A stretch of 64,000 bases of DNA from Trichopria drosophilae (taxonomy: Eukaryota; Arthropoda; Insecta; Hymenoptera; Diapriidae). The notes under the pieces are model-generated. The model worked only from the letters and a program-made list of their open reading frames with translations. It made no database searches and had not been told where the DNA came from. The stretch spans positions 37,483,001-37,547,000 of the forward strand of contig CM059587.1 of the NCBI GenBank assembly GCA_030407085.1, given 5' to 3'. The translations under genes were made by a program, and so were the position numbers. Positions 37,640-58,600 of the stretch are shown here, piece after piece (within the stretch, counting starts at the first letter, position 1; the number at the start of each line of letters is the position of its first letter).

Positions 37640-38562
37640 CTTTGTGCCCTGCCAAAAATGAAGCGTACAGTAAAGCGTCTAGTGAGAGAACAAGAAACGT
37701 TTTTCCGAAATCGTACGCTTAATGAAGCGAATCGCACGCTTAGAATAATTTTAAATGACGCTCAATTGAAAAGAATTCTGAAGCGTGAATATGCACCTTT
37801 TAATCGTTATCTAAGCGCCCAGTTAAGCGGCTTCTAAGAGTGCATCAAGGTTTTTTTTTTACTTTTGTACGCTACATGAGAAAACCAAAATTAAAGAGTT
37901 CATGAGACGTTCGGCAAGATGAAGTAAAGCGATGTTTACAATCTTCTACAAGTTTCCTTACGAAACCTTATAATTTTCAGTCTTCAAAAATGAGTTTGCT
38001 CCACATTTTACTAGGGTCAATCATTATTTACTCATTATCAACGAACATTTTTATTAGAATACAAGTGTAACGCGATTATCATATTACGTCTTAGAAATTA
38101 ATTCACGGTGGTAGATCAGTGGTTGGCGTCACGCGCAGTCTTTGTTTCACGTTAAGCGTCGCATGCCGTTGATTACGACTGGATAGGTGACCGAATGAGA
38201 ACACCTTATTTAAAGATAATTCATTTATCTTTAACAACATTAAATTACATACAAAAGATAAAAACCATAATAATTTTTAAATAAAACGTAGAAATAAATA
38301 TAAAATAAATACAAACGTTTTCAAGGTAACTATTTTTTTCTTTTACATTAATCAGGAACTCTTGCTGTACGCTTTCCAAAGCGTACGCAGTCGTTCACAA
38401 ATGCAAAGCGTTCAACTCTTAAAAGGTACATATTCACGCATTAAGTACTCTTATAGAACTTTCGTGGAAACGGAATGCCCGTTTCTTGAACGTTTCCCGA
38501 ACGTCAATTCCACGCTTTATGAACTCTTAATGGACGCTCATATTTTTGGCAGGGTGCACACT
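37640..38562. mobile_element. 0.92 kb foldback with GTGC-CCTGCCAAAAAT ends
   Basis: Left end ...TTTGTGCCCTGCCAAAAATG; the inverted right end is ATATTTTTGGCAGGGTGCAC. The arms continue as AAGCGTACAGTAAAGCG-type sequence rich in GCGTAC/AAGCG motifs, and GAAGCGTGAATATGCACCTTT pairs with AAAGGTACATATTCACGC. No transposase was seen. The superfamily is not assigned. Confidence 0.65.
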
Positions 38563-38865
38563 TCCATTTATAGCAGGTTGAATTGAATATTGTACTAAAA
38601 TAATTTGAATTTGTTTTTACGGGAAAAAAAATCAAGGCACAAATTTAAATTATTCTCGGCGTTACCAGTAAGATATCGTAGAGTATGTTATTCGCATTCG
38701 CATTAAAGATATTTATTTCCCTTATATTTTAAATGGATCTAACACTTTCCCGTAATAGTGGAAATAAAGTTACTAATGTTTTAGGGGATTTCTGCTAGGG
38801 GAATTCAGGGGAATGAGACACAGTTTGCGGAAATCACTAGCTGATAAGAACACTGATCGCAAGTG

Positions 38866-38940
38866 ATTGGTCCAGCTACTTATCGTTCTGATGAAAACGC
38901 ACCGAAACGAGATTTTTCATGCCGCGCTTTTCCCGCCAAA
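38866..38940 (+). promoter_or_regulatory. MCM6 promoter: E2F site and inverted CCAAT
   Basis: TTTTCCCGCCAAA at 38928-38940 is a perfect E2F/DP consensus (TTTSSCGC plus the preferred CAAA flank), 140 bp upstream of the MCM6 ATG. ATTGG at 38866-38870 is an inverted CCAAT. MCM genes are classic E2F targets at G1/S; control here is inferred from that. An intron may exist in the 5' UTR, because CCGTTTTAG sits just before the start codon. Confidence 0.75.
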
Positions 38941-39079
38941 TGGGCACCTCGCGACTTGAGAAAATCTAAATTTTCAAGTAAACAGTGCTGAAAGGAAGAA
39001 GCGCAAAAGAAAATAGTGACGGTGTTAGAGTGTTAAATTAACTTTTCATTTATCTTCATTCCGTTTTAGGAATTTGAAA

Positions 39080-49680
<10,601 letters not shown>

Positions 49681-50217
49681 AACCTGTTCCGTTAAGTAAT
49701 GAATGAGGAAAGGAAAAAGTACCTTCGTTCAGCTCCTTCACAGCATCGGGAAATGAGCATTCTATATGAATATTTTGACAGATTTTAGACTGAAATCGAA
49801 TGCAATTTTAAAAATGAAGACAGTCATAAAGAATTTTTGTTATTTTGCTGCTCATTTTGAATGTTCGACGCTTTTATTATGAATGCATACGAAAACGGGT
49901 GACCATAAAAATATTGACCGATCCCTAAACTTTCAAAATAGAAGGATTGACCGAAAAATTGATTTTAATTTATTGTGACAAAATTTTAAGAGTTTTAAGA
50001 TTCATACGTTTTAGTATTTGAGATGATAGTGACTTCAATTTTTTATGGTTGAGAAATGCTGGTTTCATTGGATTTAAAGTTCTATTTTATATTTCGCATT
50101 TCAATTTTTTGAGCAATTCATCCATGATAAATTGTTGTCTAGGTTATTGTTATGTATTCTTATAATTATGTTCATCCAACGGAGGAATTTTTCGCGATAG
50201 TATGTAAATTACATTTG

Positions 50218-50223
50218 AATAAA
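50218..50223 (+). terminator. MCM6 poly(A) signal
   Basis: AATAAA 538 bases after the stop codon, followed by a T-rich run (GTTTTTTTAC) typical of a cleavage region. It lies before the TTAA foldback that starts at 50365. Confidence 0.55.
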
Positions 50224-50364
50224 AATATATGTTTTTTTACATTTTTATGTGCTTTGTTTCATTTTATATTCGATATCTCTTCATTGTACTCTTCCTCTCA
50301 TAACTAAAATATTTTTATTGTTATCGTTGATGGTGGGGCTGTTTTCAAATTTATTTATTGTCTA

Positions 50365-51662
50365 TTAACCCATTAACGCCTGAAATGACAATTTTTATAC
50401 TTTATTTTCAATCAAGTATTTCGTATCAAAATCAAAGTTGAAAACAATTGAGAGGTGCGTATCCTACTGTTTTCGATGTCGCTCTTCAAGATTCCGAGGT
50501 CGAAATTCAGTTTTAGCCATCAGGAATTCCAATATGGCGCCGAACTTTTAAAAAAATTCCAAAAAATTGGGAATTATTTATTTCTATCAATTTTTTTCGA
50601 GCTATTAGAATATTGGGATTCTATTGAAACTCTGAACAAAGCTGAACAAAATGCTTCAATTTTAAGGAAAAATTTTACTTTTATACCCCACATCATTCTA
50701 ACGGCCTCAAAATGGCCGAAACAATGAAAATTTCTTTAAGAAATTTCTGAACGCTTTTAAAAAAAAATGCCTATAATGAAAAGTTCTTAAAATTCATCAA
50801 GCGATATAGTGGAATTTTTTCAAAATTTTTTGATGACATTTTCAGACATTTTTTTTCAACATTTTTTTCAAAATTATAATTTATTTACAAAAAATTCTGA
50901 AAAAAAATTTAGTGTATTCTCTGATGAATTCTAAGAGTTATTAGTTTGCAATTTTTTCGAAAAGTTGATAGTTTTCGAGGAAATGAATTTCAAATATTAT
51001 AGTTTAGAATTCTCTTCCCCCCTCCAAAAAAACTATTAACTTTTGGAAAAAATTGCAAAGAACAAAAAACTCGTAGAATTCATAAGTGAATACACCAAAT
51101 TTTTTTCAGAATTTTTCATAAATAAATTATGATTTTGAAAAAAATTTTGAAAAAAAATTTCTCAAAATGTCATCACAAAAATCTGCAAAAATTCCACTAT
51201 ATTTCTCGATTAATTCTAAGAACTTTTCATTCTTAGCATTTTTTTATAACAGCATGTAGTTTTTGAGTTAGAACGTTCAGAAATTTTTCAAAGAAATTTT
51301 CATTGTTGACGCCATTTTGAGGTTGTTACAATGATGTGGGGTATAAAAGTAAAATTTTTCCTTAAAATTGAAGCATTTTGTTCAGCTTTGTTCAGAGTTT
51401 CAATAGAATCCCAATATTCTCATAGCTCGAAAAAAATTGATAGGAATAAATAATTCCCAATTTTTTGGAATTTTGTTAAAAGTTCGGCGCCATATTGGAA
51501 TTCCTGATGGCTGAAACTGAATTTCGACCTCGGAATCTTGAAGAGCGACCTCGAAAACAATAGGATATGTACCTTTCAATTGTTTTCAACTTCGATTTTC
51601 ATATGAAATACTTTATTGATAATGAAGTATAAAAAATGCCATTTCAGGCGTTAATGGGTTAA
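50365..51662. mobile_element. TTAA foldback, 1.3 kb, near-perfect palindrome
   Basis: Left TTAACCCATTAACGCCTGAA; right TTTCAGGCGTTAATGGGTTAA. The arms match almost to the centre: GATTCCGAGGTCGAAATTCA / TGAATTTCGACCTCGGAATC and CAAAGCTGAACAAAATGCTTC / GAAGCATTTTGTTCAGC. The TTAA duplication is at 50365-50368 and 51659-51662. It lies between MCM6 and IPO9. The high arm identity suggests that it is young or that the arms are being homogenised. Confidence 0.88.
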
Positions 51663-52654
51663 TATATTCTAAGTATTGCGATGTTGGGAAAAGTTATTAT
51701 ATTTAATCGTTACATATTTTTTATTTAACAATGATAAATATAATTTAAGTAGAGGAGACGGGAAAATTCTGCGTTTTCCATTTTTCTTAAAAAAATTTAT
51801 AATAATAATATTTTTATTTCGTCCCTTAATTACATCATACATGTAATATATACCTGTATTTACTTATTTTTTATAATCGGTTACACTAACTTTCTAGTAC
51901 TAATATCTAAGTCTAGAATGTATTCTTCATTTTATCACTGCTTAAATGCTATATCCCGGCATTTAATGCAGTATAAAATGAAAATTAGATTTACAAACTT
52001 AAAATTAAAAATATCGCGTCCAGGGCAAGGATGCCATAAGCCCTGCTGAAGAGCACAACATGGCATCCTGGTGCGAAAAGCATTTTAACAATAGTTCTAA
52101 TTATAAGCGCTAGAGGGATGATTTCTAATATTAAATCCAATAGTAGGTGATTCCAAATTTTTACATATAAGTACTGAATAATTTATTGCGCTAGACGTGA
52201 ACTGATATCCCAGTTACGTCATTTTTTCTTTGTTTACTTTTTTCAGAATTAGTAAGAGGACCATATTACCAAGAAAAACTTAATTGTTTATTTAATTTCA
52301 TTAAAGCTGTCAAGAAATATACCTGTATTTACTTATTTGATGTAATGTATGACGTCAAATAAGAGGGCATACTCTTGTCTGCAGCCAATTGCCTAACTAA
52401 AATTATTCATATAAACTTAAAATTAGACTAAACTTGAACTAAACAATGTTACATTTTATGTATTTTGTTTGAATAATCGAATGTAATTCATTTGCAATTT
52501 GAATTATTAATATTATTATGTCGCACATTAATGTGGTTATATATTTTTGCTGCGGCTAATGTCTTTTTGAAAATTCTCAGAGCCTTTTTTTCTGTTCCTT
52601 GTTTGGAATGTAAACGAGGTGACTTTGAATTTGCAATTGCGTATATTATATGCC

Positions 52655-53790
52655 TTAACCCTTTGGGTATAGGTCTCTCAGAGACCCTCATACATTTTAC
52701 CAGTTTTCTATATTTTAAATTGATTTTTTATCAATTAATATATAATTTCTTGTTTCTATACGGTTCTCTAGACATAAGAAAGTGTAAAAAAAACAGTTGA
52801 ATAGTTGTTAATTGTTAATAACAATACTATTGTTAATTAACAAATAGTTAAAAATGGTACTATTTTCAGAAATAATGCATTCTTTACTTGTCGATTAAGA
52901 GATTCAAGACGCCAATTTTTTTTATGTACTTAGTACATTCGATACTATTAAAAAAAATTATTTTAGAATTTCCCGGCATATTTTTTTTAATAAATTAAAT
53001 TTTATTCTTACAAAATGTAAAAAATCAATTTTTTCACAGAATTCAAATGAAATATTATACGAAAATTAATGAAACAATACATGGGTTTCTTTTCTAATAA
53101 CTGTACTGATATGCATAATAAAATTTTGCAAATTCAAGATGGCGGACGAATTTTTTAAAAATCGATCTAATTGGCCCGAAACTTGTTACTCTGAGGTTTT
53201 CGAGGTCGCTGGATTACAAATCTAAAATCCATTTTAAAAAATTCAAAATGGCGGATCCAATATGGCAGATGAAATTCGCTTATAACTTGTCACTCGTTGC
53301 TTTTCGGGGTCGCTGATTACGAATATGAGGTCAGATTTTCAGAAATCAAAATGGCGGATCCAATATGACGGAGGAATTTTTGTGATTGTTGGATTTTTAT
53401 CTTAGGGTTCATATGATCGCTGGTTATAAATTTTAAAGTTAACTTTAAGAATTTAAACATAAATCCGATAATGTGAAAATAATTTTAAATAATATAAGAT
53501 TTTACTACATTGTATTTTAAAAATGTTTGCTATTGTGTCAAAATCTAAAATAAAGAATTACAATTTATAGATTGTTCATTATTATATAAGCACCTTGCTG
53601 CAGGAACCAGACATAGCTCAGAAAAGAAATGGGGATATTCAAGCGAATCAGATCATTTTTGAAAAAGTCGCCCTCCATATTGGATCCGCCATTTTGAATT
53701 TTTGAAAACGGTTTTCAAATTCGTAATCAGCAATCCCGAAAACCCTTTGGTGTTCAGTGACCTTTAATGTTGTCTCGTAATTTACTACAT
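52655..53790 (+). mobile_element. one-ended TTAA element with tandem GGATCC-type units
   Basis: Begins TTAACCCTTTGGGTATA, immediately followed by the palindrome GGTCTCTCAGAGACC. From 53130 to 53400 three units of about 110-120 bp each contain AAAATGGCGGATCCAATATG (or GATGGCGGACG), a TTACTC..GGTTTTCG run and GGTCGCTG(A)TTACGAAT. An inverted unit (CATATTGGATCCGCCATTTT) sits at 53678-53697. No matching right terminus was found. Confidence 0.5.
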
Positions 53791-54284
53791 ACAATGTATG
53801 GGCAAATCCACGGAACTTTTAATTTTTAGCACCAAAAGATTTTTGGTATTTATTTTGTGGCACAATGTTTACCTTTTGACCATATATTCAAGTTCAGAAG
53901 TGAAAATCATGGGCGTGCACAATTTTGGGAGTGCAAAATACAAAATGTGAAAAATTGCTCGATTTTAATGAAATTTGGTTCTTTTATTTGGTGACGGATG
54001 TCAGCGATCGCTAATAACGGTGATGTTGCCAGATTTTCGAAATTCAAAATGGCGGGCGCAATGTGGTGCACTAAAATGCGAAAAATCGATTCTAATTCAA
54101 ATCACCTGCCCGCACAAGGCTATTGCGCTTTAGTACATAACCTAAAATTTTTATATTAATACCTTATATTTTGTTGTAAATTTACTATTCTCTTGGAGAA
54201 TTTAAACTTCTCTACGGGATAATATTACCGTAACCTGTAAAATCCACTTTCAATTGTAAATTTACATTTCTATTTTTTACAGTG

Positions 54285-54475
54285 CACAATATAATATTGT
54301 TGCAATATTTAAAAAAATGCATTATGGTATATCATTATACAATATTACTTAAACATTGCTGCAATATTTCCTTACGATATATCATAATGCAGTATCGCTG
54401 AAACATTCCTGCAATACTGCATTGCGATATATCATAATATAATATTACTGCAATATTTTAGCATCGCAGAAATAT
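54285..54475. repeat. short palindromic tandem repeats
   Basis: TGCAATATT-containing units begin near 54301, 54360, 54410 and 54450. The middle ones share a GCGATATATCATAATGCAGTA-type segment. Unit length shrinks from about 59 to 40 bp. The core CGATATATC and AATATTACTGCAATATT are themselves palindromic. Confidence 0.5.
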
Positions 54476-55100
54476 TCTGTAATATTGAAATTTCCCTGCA
54501 ATCCCAATAAACGAAAAAGTATACGGAATCGATATTTTGCATTCTGTTTCTTTCTATAGTAGCGTATTGATTATCCGAGATTTTTATTCGAATTCATACT
54601 ATTTTATACGACCTGTAATTCCAGAATTGAATTTATTCGAGCTTATACGATACCGTATTTAACGCATTACAAAAATTGCTTTGTTGCCTCTGGTTGCGGC
54701 TTAGAATAGCTTTAAAATCTGTCAATTTAATCGAAGAATTAATAATCGTTTTCCGTATTTCATAATTCTCGAAGAAATGTTATATTTTACAGTTTTGAGT
54801 TCAAATCATTTGATAATTTAAAGTAATCGCTTCTTTGAGGTTATGTGCGTTAATGTATCGCGTATAATGCATCGTATACACTCGCATTAGTAACTGAAAG
54901 TGCGGGAAAGAAACAGATTTATTTCGTAGTATAAACAGATTTTACGTTCGTCGTTGCCTGTTTGATTATTGTTCTAATTTTTACTTTCTTTTCAAACGAA
55001 ATTTTAAAATTCTGAGAAACCAACACTTGCCCGAGTCCCCCCGAGTAGGTATATGTATATCGAAATCGAATAAACTCGTTTCATCTCATCGATTGTTATT

Positions 55101-55108
55101 TATCGATA
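55101..55108 (+). promoter_or_regulatory. DRE (TATCGATA) upstream of IPO9
   Basis: TATCGATA is the exact DREF-binding DNA-replication-related element of Drosophila housekeeping promoters, located 207 bp before the IPO9 ATG. The neighbouring TCATCGATTG and ACATCG add partial copies. A TCTTACAG just before the start codon could be the acceptor of a 5' UTR intron. Confidence 0.55.
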
Positions 55109-55314
55109 CATCGTTTTATCTCGTTCGATCGCGTTTAAAAAAGTGACAAAATCGACAAGCGACCGCCAAATTTACCCGCGGTTATTCGACCTAACCTTCA
55201 ATCGGCTAATGTGGTATGAAAGGTTAAAAATCAAGTTTTGCTACAAGTGATCGAACACTTTATTTTCTTACAGATCGAAATGTACACTTAAAGTAGTTTG
55301 TAAAAATAGTCGCA

Positions 55315-55656
55315 ATGATGAGTGCATCAATCATCCCTCAAGATTCCTTGAAGGAGGCCTTGCTCGAGACTCTAAACGGCGTTTTATCACCCCATCTAGA
55401 AAGTAGACAAGCTGCTGAGCAGCGAATTCAAGCATTAGAAGTCACCGATGAATTTGGTATTTACCTTGCAGAGTTCGTGGTTGATCCTTATGAGTACTTA
55501 TCTATTCGCCAGTTGTCTTCGGTGCTACTCAAGCAATGCGTTGAGAATCATTGGAATTCCATGGCTGAAAAGTTTCGTCCACCGGAGTTGAAACCATATA
55601 CCAAAGAACGGATTAAAGAATTATTACCATTAGGTCTCCAAGAGTCTATCAGTAAA
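55315..55656 (+). CDS. Ipo9: IPO9 exon 1
   Basis: ATGATG at 55315; 114 codons ending ATC AGT AAA|GTGAGT in phase 0. HEAT-repeat helices with the importin-beta N-terminal signature; the last residues [18 protein letters not shown] run into [10 protein letters not shown] of exon 2. The second ATG (55318) could equally be the start. Confidence 0.93.
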
Positions 55657-58600
55657 GTGAGTAATTATGTTTTTTAATCTTTAAAGTAGCGTTAGTGGCT
55701 ATATGAGAAATATATTTAAGATTAATAGCTTGCGAATAATTCTATTACCGGTTATTACAATTGTTTTTTTATAATGATTACTCAAATGAAAATGTCAATA
55801 AAAAGTTTTTAAAGAAGCGTAAATACAGCTTGTCATAACACTCACTTCATATAAATCAGACTTCATTTATTTATTAAAATTATATTTTTGTGCGTCATTA
55901 AAAATCAAATCATAGTTTATTTTTTAGAAATTACAAAGGTCATATATTCTTATTAAACAAATTATATTTATGAAAAAGTAAAAATATATTAGAGATCAAT
56001 TCTAATTTTGAAAACTATGTATTAAAGAAAACAAATTTAATTAAAAATAATAAAAAGTACAGTATTGTATATGTTGGAATGTTTCATCAACATCGATTCA
56101 TGAAATTGAATAATAGCTGCAACACTCGACAATATTTTCATAATTGAAATGGTAATATTATAAATGTCTAAAATATAGTTCTCTATTAGTTGTATTATAT
56201 AATACCTTAAACTATATGCAAAATTAAAAAGAACAATATTTTAGGCATTATGATGACCTTAGATTTGGCTTAGATTTTAATTATGAACATAATTCATTCT
56301 TCAAATTGAATCTCCTCCTTTACCTTGAACAGTGGAAAAAATAGACATATGAGTAGGCATGTATTTTAATATTGCTGTATAAAAATACCCCCTGGAGATC
56401 ATTCGAGGGTCAATGGCCTTTTCAAGTATTCATTTCTTTTCTACATGGAAATTTACTGAAAATGATTACTTGGGGGTTGTTGGAGTTGCTGATGGCCTAA
56501 AATACTGCATCTATATAAATTATGTATTCAGGAGCTTCTAACATAGCAGACCCATGATTTTCAGACTCAAAATGGTAGATTCAAAATGGCTGACGAAATA
56601 TAAAACAGATACTTGATCCAAATAAAATTCGAAAGTATTTGAGGTCGAAAATCAGAAACGTGAGTTTTGTTCTTCCCAAAATAAACGATCGGTCTGCCAT
56701 CTTTGATCCGCCATTTTGATTCTTTAAAAATCTAAGATGAGGTTCGTAATCGGCAACCCCGAAAGCCCCGAGCATGTAGTTTCATTGTGATCAATTAACT
56801 TTTCGCGATTCGGCCAGCCATTTTGAAAGCGCCATTTTGAATATTGAAAATCTGAGGTCAGATTCGAAATTATCATCATTAAAGGTACGTTTTCATGAAG
56901 CGGAAAATATCCAGATATTTTTCCCCCTCTTAGCGTAATTGCAGCTAGATATGCGCTTAAATAGTTGGACTGTGCCAAACTATTAGATATTGGCGGGATT
57001 TTAAAATTGAATTTCGTAATTGGTAATTTGGGCAGTTTATATCTTCATATTTATTTTATATAATTACTTAAATCTACTCAAATAATAAATATTTACATTT
57101 TTATCAAGGACATTATCGTTATTCTCGACATTTCTTTAAAATTCCATGCTTTGATCTTTCGCGCGATCATCATAACCTCAAAATTGCAAAAATCAAAATA
57201 AAACTAAATTATTTCTATTTTTCTTTCTTTTTAACGGTTCCAGGCAAGAAAGAGAAGCAAATATAAAACGATTTTTCATAAATTCAGAAAACAGGGCTTT
57301 TTATGCATTAATTTTTTTAAATAGAATTTCAAATTATATATCCAGATATTTTACGCTCCATGAAAACGAGGGAAAGGCGATTTTGGTCAGATATTATATC
57401 CCGGCGATTTTGTGCAGGTGGGGGTGAAAAGGTGGTAGAGTGGGGGAAATATCCGGATATTTTTCGCTTCATGAATTCGGACCTTAAATGACTAATTTTT
57501 GCTTCATTCGAATAGAATTTCCTATGGTAATATATTTTCATTAAAAAAAAGACAATATTTAGTATATTTTCAATCAAGCAACTCCACAATAATACATTTT
57601 TAATTGTTTACATTTCGAAACATATTGTTAAACTAAAGAAACAAACATTTGGAACAAAATTAAACTTTATAAAGAAAATTAACCGAAAAGTCATTACAAA
57701 AATAGTTTATATACATAACAAAACAAAGACAATTGTATTCCAGCGGAGAAATTATGATGTAAAATATAAAATGCTTGAAAGAAAATTTTTTTTTATTATT
57801 ATACAGAATTTTAAAAGAAACCGATAATTTCCTGAACTTATTTACAATAAACACCATTGTTAATTATAAACTATAATCTTATATTGTTATCAAAAGAAGG
57901 TAGGAAAATGGTTGGACATGATATTTTTAGGTTATGAAATTGAATATTTTCGGTTGAAAAATTTACAGACCTCAATAGTAAAAAGCTGGATGATAAAACA
58001 CCGTTTATACCTAAAATGAAAATATTTTTCCGTCTCTCAATGTAAATTGAGATGATGGCTGTATAACAGCTCTATGTATTCTCGATTGAAAATATAAACG
58101 AACCAATTGTCATAAAAAATAACCGTTACTACCATGACACCTTGAAATATGATGATTCCTTGCTAGATGGCTACCAGCGACATCTTGCTTAACAATCACC
58201 GTAAAAATAGATGTTAACGCTCCTACTATTCACCTATTTTTCGATTAAAACTGAAATTTCAGTCCATAGAGGTAGAAAATGGGATAACCCGGGTTCGACT
58301 ACATTTGAATTCTTTGGAGTCTAAATATACTCTAATGGCGTCAATAAACGCGGAAAAAGCGAAAGGGGAAAGTTACTACGCGGCCGGCTTTTTTATTTCA
58401 ACTCGCTATAACATCGTCAATTTTGAAGGTTTTGGAACGAATAAAAAACAAATTGTTCATGAAATATTTCCACGTCTAATGACGAAATAACAAGTGATAT
58501 ATCTCACTAAATAATAAAGTTATTAATTTTGTTTTGGGCTTTTTGTTTATCGAGCGAATTTCTTTGTTCGTAAAGGTGTGAATAAAGTTTTATCTTTATT

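Larger units (their letters stand above)
34990..38850. other. intergenic region between ALDH6A1 and MCM6
   Basis: Contains an antisense retroelement 3' end (35933-36060), a tandem array (36578-37040) and a foldback (37640-38562). Apart from these, AT-rich DNA with no recognisable gene. Confidence 0.5.
51663..55080. other. intergenic region upstream of IPO9
   Basis: Holds a one-ended TTAA element with GGATCC-type units (52655-53790), further relic units to about 54100, and palindromic tandem repeats (54285-54475). A stretch at 52000-52080 is somewhat GC-richer, but I cannot name it. No gene is recognised. Confidence 0.5.

Noticed and set aside
58280..58305. GGGTTCGACTAC, resembling a tRNA T-arm
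   Set aside because: No acceptor stem, D-arm or anticodon arm can be folded around it.
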